Source of the DNA: JAJAZB01 sp964244295
GTDB lineage: Bacteria > Bacteroidota > Bacteroidia > Cytophagales > Spirosomataceae
Direction of reading: 5' to 3'
DNA: 64,000 nt
NCBI GenBank assembly: GCA_964244295.1
Contig: CAXTIG010000011.1
Span: forward strand, 100,546-164,545
Part shown: in pieces, positions 1-7,243 of the stretch
Layout: the number at the start of each line of letters is the position of its first letter
Position numbering within the stretch: position 1 is the first letter of the stretch
Made by a program: the position numbers and the translations under genes
Notes under the pieces: generated by a model
What the model was told of the DNA's origin: nothing
The model's database searches: none
What the model saw: the letters and a program-made list of their open reading frames with translations, nothing else

Positions 1-621
1 CCAACGCGGACTTTCGGCCACGAAAAACAAGCCGAAAAAGAACAGCAGCGAAGGCACCGACTGGGAGGAAAACATCCAGCGCCAGTTGTTTTCGCCCGCG
101 TTTAAAAGCAGGTAGTTGGAGAGGTAGGCCAGCAAAATCCCGATCACGATCGAAAGCTGGTAAAACGACACCATCCGCCCCCGCATCGAAGCGGGCGAAA
201 TTTCGGCGACGTACATCGGGCACACCAGCGCCGCCGCACCCACGGCCACCCCGCTCAACATCCGAAAGGTCACAAACAGCGGAAAACTCCCGGCCCAACC
301 CGTGCCCGCCCCCGTGAGGGCAAACAGCACCGCGCAGGCCATCAGCAGCTTTTTTCGGCCCAGCGTATCACTGAGTTTGCCGCCGATCAAGGCACCGATG
401 GCCGCCCCCAGGTTGATGCAGCCCACCGCCCAGCCGGTTTGAAATTCATTCAACTCAAAATGGCGGGTAAAAAACGGCACCGTGCCGGAGATGATCACCA
501 AATCGAACCCGAACAACACCCCGCCCAGGGCCGCGATGGCGCTGATGAGGTAGACGTAGCCCCGGTTGACCGCCGCGTCGACTCCGCTGCTTTCCAAGTG
601 GGAATGAAGGATGACTGCCAT
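1..621 (-). CDS. MFS sugar porter (sugar:H+ symporter), C-terminal part outside window
   Basis: The reverse strand from an ATG at 619-621 is open to the window edge (207 codons, no stop), so only the N-terminal part is present. It is an inner-membrane sugar transporter of the MFS sugar-porter family (XylE/AraE/GLUT type). Visible signatures are a first membrane segment ending GVLFGFD, the loop-2 signature GGKLSDTLGRKK, the helix-4 segment RMLSGVAVGAAALVCPMYVAE, and SPRW at the end of helix 6, which is the family motif PESPRW. It lies downstream of the dioxygenase-like gene on the same strand, separated by a MITE-like hairpin. The substrate cannot be told from the N-terminus; D-xylose, arabinose or galactose would suit the neighbouring hydrolases. 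Confidence 0.9.
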   Translation of the reverse strand, partial: MAVILHSHLESSGVDAAVNRGYVYLISAIAALGGVLFGFDLVIISGTVPFFTRHFELNEFQTGWAVGCINLGAAIGALIGGKLSDTLGRKKLLMACAVLFALTGAGTGWAGSFPLFVTFRMLSGVAVGAAALVCPMYVAEISPASMRGRMVSFYQLSIVIGILLAYLSNYLLLNAGENNWRWMFSSQSVPSLLFFFGLFFVAESPRW

Positions 622-756
622 GAGTGGATGGTTGAGGGTTAGAGTGGTGAAGTCGAATCGCGGCGATTAAAGTATCCGATCAGATGAAAACCGGTATTTT
701 TAGATAAAGCCATTGTCAGTCAGATTATTAACCGACAACGAGTAACCATTAACCAT

Positions 757-867
757 CCCAAGTTGTGTGGTCAGAAGAAAGCCTTTTCAACTCCACCGAA
801 CCACCCCGTAGGGGCGGGGTGGTTCGGTGGAGTTGAAAGCCACTTGATTCTATCTCACAACTTAGGG
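757..867. repeat. MITE-like hairpin element A, copy 1
   Basis: This ~110 bp element has near-matching ends (CCCAAGTTGTG on the left; the right end reads CCCTAAGTTGTG on the other strand). A 23 bp perfect stem around 786-839 sits inside (arm core CCACCGAACCACCCC, 8-nt loop). A second copy lies in the opposite orientation at about 7139-7243. It sits just 3' of the dioxygenase-like gene, so it may also act as a transcription terminator. The rest of the 622-874 gap shows nothing recognisable. Confidence 0.75.
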
Positions 868-874
868 TAACTAC

Positions 875-1711
875 TTACTTCAACGCCACATCGGCTTCTT
901 TGCTCAAAAAATCCGCCCCGTCTTCGGCCAAGCCAGCGGCTTCCCAGGTCAGCAAGGCGTCGTCGGGAACGACCTCGATGGGCGTGATGCTCGCCGAAGA
1001 AGACGAAGATTCGTTATACCCGACGTTGGACAGGCGGTTGTAACACGAAATCATCGACCAGCGGGCGTTGTCCGACAAATTGGCTTCGGAACGGTGCAGC
1101 AAATTGCTGTGGAAAAACAGCACGTCGCCCGCTTTCAACTCCACGTACACCCGTTCCATCGTTTTCAGGGCCAGGTCCACGTACCGCTGCGAAGCGCCCA
1201 CCTGTTCGCCCGCAAAACCGTGCTCGACCCGGCCCAGCTTGTGCGAACCAGCGATGACCTGCAAACAGCCGTTTTCCTGGTTCGCGTCGGTAATCGCCAC
1301 CATCACCGACATCATCTGGTCGGGCAGCAGAAATTCGTTTTTGTACCAGTACCCGTAATCTTGGTGCCATTCCCAAGCCCCGCCCACGCGGGGTTCTTTC
1401 TGCATGAGTTTGGAATGGAAATGGCAGACCGCCGCCTCGCCATCGAGCAGGGCATCGACCGATTCCACCAAGCGTTGGCTGCGCGTGAGCAGGCCGTACA
1501 CGTCGTCGCCGGGTACGTACCAGAGCGAGAGTTTGCTCCGCTTGCCGCTGCTGTCGTTGACATTGATGGCGTTTTTACTGACGGCGCTGTCCTCGGTGGC
1601 GACCCGGTAGAGTTTTGCGACTTCGTCCGCGTTTAAAAATTCCCGGATGATGAGGTAGCCATTTTGCTGATACTGCTGGATTTGTGCGGGAGTTAAGGGG
1701 TTGGTTGCCAT
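875..1711 (-). CDS. Phytanoyl-CoA dioxygenase (PhyH) family protein
   Basis: This is a 278-residue cytoplasmic protein of the PhyH branch of the Fe(II)/2-oxoglutarate-dependent dioxygenases. The iron-binding triad is visible: H116 and D118 in WEWHQDYGYWY, and a distal histidine in FFHSNLLHRSEAN (H206), with R208 two residues later as the likely 2-oxoglutarate anchor. Length is normal for the family. The substrate is unknown; in Bacteroidota such genes often sit beside carbohydrate catabolism genes rather than phytanic acid degradation. The sugar porter follows on the same strand. The start MATNPLTPAQIQQYQQNGYL fits the family N-terminus. Confidence 0.85.
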   Translation of the reverse strand: MATNPLTPAQIQQYQQNGYLIIREFLNADEVAKLYRVATEDSAVSKNAINVNDSSGKRSKLSLWYVPGDDVYGLLTRSQRLVESVDALLDGEAAVCHFHSKLMQKEPRVGGAWEWHQDYGYWYKNEFLLPDQMMSVMVAITDANQENGCLQVIAGSHKLGRVEHGFAGEQVGASQRYVDLALKTMERVYVELKAGDVLFFHSNLLHRSEANLSDNARWSMISCYNRLSNVGYNESSSSSASITPIEVVPDDALLTWEAAGLAEDGADFLSKEADVALK

Positions 1712-1766
1712 GTGAATTTGGGGTTTAGAATGCTGTGATTTTTCATTTTTTTTTAAAGCAGGACTG

Positions 1767-1896
1767 GCGCAACGTCGTCAAAAATCGCGTATAAACATCT
1801 GTCCCGTAGATAGCGCAGATTTTCGCAGAGCTATCGCCATCAACTTCTGCTAAAATCTGCGCTATCTGCGGGAAACTTAAGCCCCGTTGCGTAAGT
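1767..1896. repeat. MITE-like element B, copy 1
   Basis: A ~130 bp non-coding element with ends GCGCAACG and CGTTGCGTAAGT. Inside is an inverted repeat built on GCGCAGATTTT / AAAATCTGCGC, which continues into CTATCTGCGGGAA. A second copy in the same orientation lies at 63814-63940. The gap 1712-1949 contains only this element. A 65-codon open frame through it is a by-product of the repeat. Confidence 0.75.
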
Positions 1897-1949
1897 ATCT
1901 GATAAAGAAAAGGGTTACGCTCGGCGGAACGGTCTCTCATTGCTTGAAA

Positions 1950-4064
1950 TCATAAACTAATCTCAAACAGCTCCCCGACGTACTTCCCCGTCAGGCTCAC
2001 GGCAAACCCGGTGTTTTGCAGCGCCTGCCCGGTGAGAGAAGCGATTACTTTCCCGTCCATCGTTTTGACCTGGTACCGTTTGGCCGGGTCGAGGTGTTTC
2101 ACCGTCACCATGCGTTTGGTTTCGGTGGCCCCCTGCCGGAACACGCCGATGATACCGCCCCGTTTGGAGTCGGTGTTGATGCGCTGGAAGCCATCCCACA
2201 TTCCTTCCATGGGTTCGCCAAAGCCGGGCAGGTCCTGCCGGTAGCTCATCACCTGATGCCGGTTTTCCATCAATTGCAGCCAATCCGCGTAAGCCCGGTA
2301 TTTTTTCAGGTCGGGCGCCGACAATTTCCGGGGGTCGCCGAGCATGATGGGCAGGGCACCGGCCAGCGATTTGAGGTGGTTTTCCCAGCCGGCATCCTGC
2401 ATTTCCGGGTTCCCAATGACCAGTGCCGTGGCGGGAATAGCGGGCGAACGCCACCAGGCCATATTTCGGACGCGCAAATCTACGTCCTCTGCCCCCCTGA
2501 AATTGGAGAGCCAGTTGCCTTCTGCGTGTTTCAGCATGGCGTAGTCAATCAACTGCAACCCGCCCATGGTCTCGAAGGTGCAGTCGATGAACAGGCCAGG
2601 CTTGGCGGCGTGTAGTTCATCGAACAGTTTCCAAACCTCTTCGTAGTTGGACGCCAACGACTCGTGGTGGTCTTTGTGTCCCTTGTGATGCTTGGCGTAG
2701 CAGCCCGTCACCTTGTTGCCAAACCGGTACGTGCTGGTGACGACCGTAAAATCAAGTTTCAGGTACTCCAGGCCATAGTCGAGGGCCAACTTCAGCAGCA
2801 CGTCCTTGATGTAGCCCCGCCATTCCGTACCGAAGCAGGCCGTCCGCATGTTCAGGTCGTCTTCGTGCAGGTTGGCCGGTTGCTGATTTGCGTCCAGCAC
2901 AAACCACTCGGGGTGCGCCTGATAGACCTTGCTATCCGGCGCGGCACTGCCCACGCTCACCCACATTCCTGGCTTCATGCCGAGCGATTTGATGTAGTCG
3001 AAAACGGGTTTCAAGCCATTGGGAAATTTTTTGGTATCGATCATCCAGTCGCCATAATTCGTAGCCCAGCCATCGTCAATCACGAATTCTTTCATCCCGG
3101 CATCGGCGGCCGCTTTAGCCAGTTCCCGGATCAATTTCTCGTTGATGTTCTGACGAAAAGGGTCCCAGGTGTTGTAGACAAAAGTGGGTTTTTGCTCCAA
3201 TTCCGACAGGCGGATGCCCATGTGCCGACGCACAAAATCAGGCACGGCCGTATTCAGCATTTCATCGGGGTCTACGTGGTTGTTGTACACCATCGTGAAG
3301 ACTTGGGGGGTTTCAAACGACTCGCCTTGCTGAATGTATTTTCGGAAGGGGAACCGGGCATTTTTGTGCGTCAGGCCGCTCAAAATAGCGGGTTCGTCCC
3401 AAAATACCGACGTGTGTTTCACCACCCCGGCGGCCTCGTTGCCCACCACGATTCCCTGTTTCCAGTCGCGGTTATGCACCGTCAGCAGGGCATCCTGAAA
3501 GTTGCCGTCGTACGGCCCAATGGATCGCCTCCGGCCATAATCGTGGCAAATCCAGCTAAACGTCGTGGCGTAGTACGGAGTCACCAGAAATTTCTCCACG
3601 TCGACCGATTCCAGGCGCAGCGGATCGTTGGTCCGGTTTTTCACGACCAGATTCTTCCGGATCACGGGCAGACCCGGATAGAGCAGAAACCGCACCGTCA
3701 GTTCCACCTTTCCGTCTTTGCTTTGCAGAGTCACGGCGGCCCCGTCGCCCTGGTGGGAGTCGGTGATTTTCTGAATCGTCACCAGCCGCCAGGCCCCGGA
3801 GCCGGAGTACACCGTATCGTTTAACTCAAATTGAAAATCAGGATTCGTTTTCTGGAAGTACCTGAACTCGCCCGTCACGGGTTTGTAGAGCGTAGTCAGA
3901 AAATTGCCCTCCGCCGCCGGGAGTTGGATGGTTCGCTGAACGATGCCGTTGTTGAGCAGTAGCTCCGAAGTGTTCCAGTTGGCAAAGGGCGGGGCCAGTT
4001 GGGCCGCCAGCGCGGAATTCAGGAGAAGGTAACTCAAGGAAAAACTCAGGAACGTGGTCTTCAT
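1950..4064 (-). CDS. Secreted GH36-like alpha-galactosidase (melibiase fold)
   Basis: A 704-residue exported glycoside hydrolase. The ATG at 4064 is preferred over one 19 codons upstream because it starts directly at a signal peptide (MKTTFLSFSLSYLLLNSALAA). An N-terminal beta-sandwich is followed by a TIM barrel with the GH36/clan-D signatures FVIDDGW (about residues 327-333), GMKPGMWVS, and LEYLKLDF (about 433-440) whose Asp would be the nucleophile. It would release terminal alpha-linked galactose or a related sugar in the periplasm. It is divergent from an AraC regulator across a 163 bp spacer, which suggests local control. Exact specificity is inferred, since the family also holds alpha-N-acetylgalactosaminidases. 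Confidence 0.82.
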   Translation of the reverse strand: MKTTFLSFSLSYLLLNSALAAQLAPPFANWNTSELLLNNGIVQRTIQLPAAEGNFLTTLYKPVTGEFRYFQKTNPDFQFELNDTVYSGSGAWRLVTIQKITDSHQGDGAAVTLQSKDGKVELTVRFLLYPGLPVIRKNLVVKNRTNDPLRLESVDVEKFLVTPYYATTFSWICHDYGRRRSIGPYDGNFQDALLTVHNRDWKQGIVVGNEAAGVVKHTSVFWDEPAILSGLTHKNARFPFRKYIQQGESFETPQVFTMVYNNHVDPDEMLNTAVPDFVRRHMGIRLSELEQKPTFVYNTWDPFRQNINEKLIRELAKAAADAGMKEFVIDDGWATNYGDWMIDTKKFPNGLKPVFDYIKSLGMKPGMWVSVGSAAPDSKVYQAHPEWFVLDANQQPANLHEDDLNMRTACFGTEWRGYIKDVLLKLALDYGLEYLKLDFTVVTSTYRFGNKVTGCYAKHHKGHKDHHESLASNYEEVWKLFDELHAAKPGLFIDCTFETMGGLQLIDYAMLKHAEGNWLSNFRGAEDVDLRVRNMAWWRSPAIPATALVIGNPEMQDAGWENHLKSLAGALPIMLGDPRKLSAPDLKKYRAYADWLQLMENRHQVMSYRQDLPGFGEPMEGMWDGFQRINTDSKRGGIIGVFRQGATETKRMVTVKHLDPAKRYQVKTMDGKVIASLTGQALQNTGFAVSLTGKYVGELFEISL

Positions 4065-4227
4065 AAAAGTTTGTGGGTGTCCGTTGCCCGACGGTGGCGC
4101 AACCAGCGAATTCAATGGCATTTAACGCCCACAAACTTCGGTTTTTTCAAGGAGGGAAAGATGCCGAATTATAGCCTAAACATGGATTATTTTACCTTCG
4201 CCTCCGAATCAGACTCCCCCGCGTTAC

Positions 4228-5142
4228 ATGAAGAAGACGACTCGAAAAAGCCGGGGATTTACCGGGGAACGGATCATGGAAATTCCGAAGGCCCTGGTTG
4301 AGAAATGCCGCAAAATGCCCCTGATCAACCGCCTGTTCATCACCCGAATGGGCTTTTATCCAAAGGCGCGGCACCATTTTTACCATCGCCCGGCCGGAAT
4401 CTCGCAAGTGATTCTGCTCTACTGCACCGATGGGCAGGGCTGGATTCAGGTACCCCAGGGCCGGGTGGTGATTCAGGCGGGTGAAGTTTTCGCCATCACC
4501 CCCGGAACCCCGCATTCCTACGGGGCAGACACCGGAAACCCTTGGACCATTTACTGGTTTCACCTCGGTGGAAGCCAATGCAGCGAAGCAGTACAAGTGA
4601 TTCTGAATGAGCACGCAGGCCCACTCCAACCCGTCCGGGTCGGTTTTTCGGAAGAACGAATCGCCTTGTTCAACCGGATTTTCGATACGTTTCTGAAAGG
4701 GTACAGCACCGCTAACCTGCTGTACGCCAACCTGACAATCCCCTTCTTTCTGGCATCGCTGGTACTGCCGGAAAATTTTCAGCAGGAACGCTTCAAAAGC
4801 GGAACCGCGCAACCGACCAGTAAGGCGGTGTCGTTCATGCAAAACAACCTGTCGCAACCCCTCACGCTGGACAATATTGCTCAGGCGGCGCACTTGTCCC
4901 CGTCGTTTTTTTCGAGAAAATTTAAGCAGGATACCGGCTACGCGCCCATCGAGTACTTCAACCACCTCCGCATCCAGCGGGCCTGCCAACTACTCCATTT
5001 CAGCGATCTGCGCATCAACGAAGTGGCCGCTCAACTGGGCATCGACGACCCGTTTTACTTTTCGCGCTTGTTCAAAAAACAGATGGGCGTTTCGCCGGTG
5101 GAGTACCGGAAAAGTGAGGGGGTAAAGCGGGTGGGGGGGTGA
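4228..5142 (+). CDS. AraC family transcriptional regulator (cupin sensor + HTH)
   Basis: A 304-residue regulator. The N-terminal AraC cupin-like ligand domain (about residues 35-150) contains HHFYHRPAGISQVILLYCTDG, the usual form in Bacteroidota. The C-terminal double HTH_18 domain (about 200-300) contains LDNIAQAAHLSPSFFSRKFKQ, then INEVAAQLGIDDPFYFSRLFKK and the conserved MGVSPVEYR. An alternative ATG sits 16 codons downstream (MEIPKALVEK). It probably senses a sugar and controls the divergent GH36 gene. Its last ~137 bp are repeated at 6939-7075. Confidence 0.9.
   Translation: MKKTTRKSRGFTGERIMEIPKALVEKCRKMPLINRLFITRMGFYPKARHHFYHRPAGISQVILLYCTDGQGWIQVPQGRVVIQAGEVFAITPGTPHSYGADTGNPWTIYWFHLGGSQCSEAVQVILNEHAGPLQPVRVGFSEERIALFNRIFDTFLKGYSTANLLYANLTIPFFLASLVLPENFQQERFKSGTAQPTSKAVSFMQNNLSQPLTLDNIAQAAHLSPSFFSRKFKQDTGYAPIEYFNHLRIQRACQLLHFSDLRINEVAAQLGIDDPFYFSRLFKKQMGVSPVEYRKSEGVKRVGG
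4987..5123 (+). repeat. Direct repeat, left copy (AraC tail)
   Basis: This ~137 bp stretch encodes the second HTH of the AraC gene. It recurs at 6939-7075 with only a few mismatches near its 5' end; the last ~60 bp are identical. The two copies are offset by 1952 bp and bracket the SDR and Crp genes. Confidence 0.85.
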
Positions 5143-5250
5143 GGCGGGTACTGAACCGCCACGAATCGGTCAGTTCATGCCGACGACCAATCGGAATTGG
5201 TTCGCAATCGCTTTTTAACAATTGTAAAAAAGCCGTCGCGCCGGGGCCGG

Positions 5251-5258
5251 TAGTTTTG
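5251..5258 (+). promoter_or_regulatory. Possible Bacteroidota -7 box (TAGTTTTG)
   Basis: TAGTTTTG matches the Bacteroidota -7 consensus TAnnTTTG. It ends 4 nt before the ATG of the SDR gene, so transcription from it would give an almost leaderless mRNA. No well-spaced -33 TTG is seen; the nearest is about 26 bp upstream. This is a weak call. Confidence 0.25.
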
Positions 5259-5262
5259 CCCC

Positions 5263-6234
5263 ATGCAAGAAAAAACGGTCATCATCACCGGGGCGAATTC
5301 CGGACTGGGGTTTGCCTGCGCCCGCGCCATCGCGGCTTCGGGGCAAAACTGGACCATCGTCATGGCCTGCCGAAACGCGAAAAAAGGCGAAGCGGCCAAA
5401 CGGCGGATTGCCGCCGAAACCGGCCATACCAACATCACCGTCCTGGAACTCGATTTGGCCTCGCTGGCCTCCGTTCGCGGGTTCGTGGACCGGTTCGACC
5501 AGGCCGCGCTGCCCCCGCTTCGGGGCCTCGTCAACAACGCCGGAATGCAGGTGTTGCAAGGGCTGGAACGCACCGCCGACGGGTTTGAGGTCACCTTTGG
5601 CACCAACCACCTGGGCCATTTTCTGCTTACTAACCTGCTGCTCGATCGGCTGGCAGCCCCGGCCCGGATCGTGGTGGTCAGCAGCGGCACCCACGACCCG
5701 ACCACCCTCGACGGCCGGTTCAACAAGCCGGTCTTTTTGGGGGCCAGGCGGTTGGCGTTTCCCGAAAGTGCCAACGAAATGAGCGGTTTGCAGCGGTACG
5801 CCACGTCGAAACTCAGCAACCTGTTGTTTGCGTACGAGTTGGACCGCCGCTTGAAGGCAAGCGACCGCCGGGGTATTACGGTCAACGCCTACGACCCGGC
5901 GGCCGTGCCCGCGACCAACCTGCTCGGCAGCATAAAAAATCCGCTGGTGCGGGGACTGTTGCGGGGTTTGACCCAGGCCTTCCGGGTGTTCGGCGTGACC
6001 ATCAGCACGCCGACGCGCTCGGGGGCGGCGATGGCCCGCCTGCTGCTCGACCCCCAACTGAAAGGCGTTTCGGGCAAGTACTTTCAAATCGAACGGGAAC
6101 GACCATCGTCGGCCGATTCCTACGACCCGGAGTTGGCCCGCCAACTTTGGGAAGACAGCCTGGACTTGGTGGTGCCGGAGCCGACCCGTCCCAACGGGGC
6201 CGCGCCCCGAAGCGGAGCCGGATTCGTGTCGTAA
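5263..6234 (+). CDS. SDR family NAD(P)-dependent oxidoreductase
   Basis: A 323-residue short-chain dehydrogenase/reductase of the retinol dehydrogenase / protochlorophyllide reductase-like branch. The cofactor motif TGANSGLG is near residue 9, NNAG in the middle, the catalytic Ser in VVVSSGTH, and YxxxK in RYATSKLSN. The long C-terminus fits this branch. It is cytoplasmic and its substrate is unknown. It lies 9 bp upstream of a Crp-type regulator and is probably cotranscribed with it. Both genes are bracketed by direct repeats of the AraC tail, suggesting the pair was inserted here. Confidence 0.88.
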   Translation: MQEKTVIITGANSGLGFACARAIAASGQNWTIVMACRNAKKGEAAKRRIAAETGHTNITVLELDLASLASVRGFVDRFDQAALPPLRGLVNNAGMQVLQGLERTADGFEVTFGTNHLGHFLLTNLLLDRLAAPARIVVVSSGTHDPTTLDGRFNKPVFLGARRLAFPESANEMSGLQRYATSKLSNLLFAYELDRRLKASDRRGITVNAYDPAAVPATNLLGSIKNPLVRGLLRGLTQAFRVFGVTISTPTRSGAAMARLLLDPQLKGVSGKYFQIERERPSSADSYDPELARQLWEDSLDLVVPEPTRPNGAAPRSGAGFVS

Positions 6235-6243
6235 GTTAGCCGG

Positions 6244-6810
6244 ATGAATCCGTTCCTCCGGTACCTCCGGGGCGTTGCTCCGCTCTGCGACGAGTCCGCC
6301 GAGGCCTTTGCGTCCTGCGTCGAGACCCGTTCGCTCCCGAAATCGGCCTTGCTCCTGGCCGAGGGTCAGGTTTGTCACCACATTTGGTTCGTCGAAGAGG
6401 GTGTCCTGCGGTTGTTTTACCACCGCGACGACCGCGACGTCACCGATTACTTCGGCTTTCCGGGACAGTTGATGGGCGGCATCGACAGCTTTTTTTCCCA
6501 ACAACCCAGCCGCAAGGCCATTCAAACGATAGAGTCGTGCCGCCTGCACGGGGTTCGGCACGCCGACCTCGAACGGCTCTACCAACGCCACCACGACCTC
6601 GAACACCTCGGGCGGCGGCTGGCCACGGAGGCATTTTTGTCGATGCAACGCCGCTTGTACAGCCTCCAGTTTCACACGGCCCGGCAGCGGTACGACGAAC
6701 TCCTGGCCACTCACCCGACCCTGTTGCAGCGGGTGCCGCTGGGGCATATCGCGTCATTTCTGGGCGTAACCCAGGTGACGTTGAGCCGCATCCGGGCGCA
6801 ACGGACGTAA
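6244..6810 (+). CDS. Crp/Fnr family regulator (cyclic-nucleotide-binding domain)
   Basis: A 188-residue protein with an N-terminal cNMP-binding-type beta barrel (ALLLAEGQVCHHIWFVEEGVLRLFYH, a form common in Bacteroidota) and a short C-terminal helix-turn-helix (VPLGHIASFLGVTQVTLSRIRAQ). It has no FNR-type N-terminal cysteine cluster, so oxygen sensing through an Fe-S cluster is unlikely. It follows the SDR gene by 9 bp on the same strand and probably controls it. Confidence 0.87.
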   Translation: MNPFLRYLRGVAPLCDESAEAFASCVETRSLPKSALLLAEGQVCHHIWFVEEGVLRLFYHRDDRDVTDYFGFPGQLMGGIDSFFSQQPSRKAIQTIESCRLHGVRHADLERLYQRHHDLEHLGRRLATEAFLSMQRRLYSLQFHTARQRYDELLATHPTLLQRVPLGHIASFLGVTQVTLSRIRAQRT

Positions 6811-6929
6811 CGCCGGAAACGCCGTTTTTCCGAGTGACCACCGTTCGATTTTCTGTATTTTGTGTCGTCCCCTTTCCCCGCAATGCCCCCGCCGACGAAC
6901 CCACCAGACACCGGGGCCAGTCCGCCCTG

Positions 6930-7091
6930 AAAGCCCGTCAACTGCTTCACTTCAAGGAGTTGCGCATCAACGAAGTGGCCTCGCAACTGGGCATCGACGA
7001 CCCGTTTTACTGTTCACGCTTGTTCAAAAAACAGATGGGCGTTTCGCCGGTGGAGTACCGGAAAAGTGAGGGGGTTCGGCGCGAGCTGTAA
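6930..7091 (+). pseudogene. Remnant of AraC-type regulator C-terminus (direct repeat, right copy)
   Basis: The frame reads KARQLLHFKELRINEVASQL and continues through the GIDDPFYCSRLFKK helix to VSPVEYRKSEGVRREL and a stop. It is nearly identical to the end of the AraC gene at 4228-5142 but lacks the sensor domain, the first HTH and a start codon. Nucleotide identity covers 6939-7075. Either a partial duplication or insertion of the SDR-Crp pair with duplicated target could have produced it. The stretch 6811-6929 holds nothing recognisable. Confidence 0.85.
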
Positions 7092-7138
7092 ACCGGTGGT
7101 GTTTTACCAACTACTGATTGATCGTCAGACTATTAACT

Positions 7139-7243
7139 AACCTAAGTTGGGTGGTATAATCAAATGGCTTTCAACTCAACCGAACCACCCCGCCCCTACG
7201 GGGTGGTTCGGTTGAGTTGAAAGGACTTTCTTCTTACCACTCA
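7139..7243. repeat. MITE-like hairpin element A, copy 2 (inverted)
   Basis: This is the reverse complement of the 757-867 element. It has the same 23 bp stem with a compensated base change in both arms (CAACCG here, CCACCG there, each matched by its partner), the same loop read from the other strand, and matching flanks. Its right end runs into the stop codon of the GH38-like gene at 7241-7243, leaving the end shorter than in copy 1. It is also a likely terminator for that gene. Confidence 0.75.

Noticed and set aside
1743..1940. 65-codon open frame on the minus strand
   Set aside because: It runs through repeat element B and its translation follows the palindromes; a related frame appears in the other copy at 63816-63998.
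2664..3824. 386-codon plus-strand frame
   Set aside because: Antisense to the GH36-like gene with no domain or start context.
5215..6747. 510-codon minus-strand frame
   Set aside because: It is antisense to the SDR and Crp genes, whose motifs are intact; the long open frame is a high-GC shadow with no recognisable domain.
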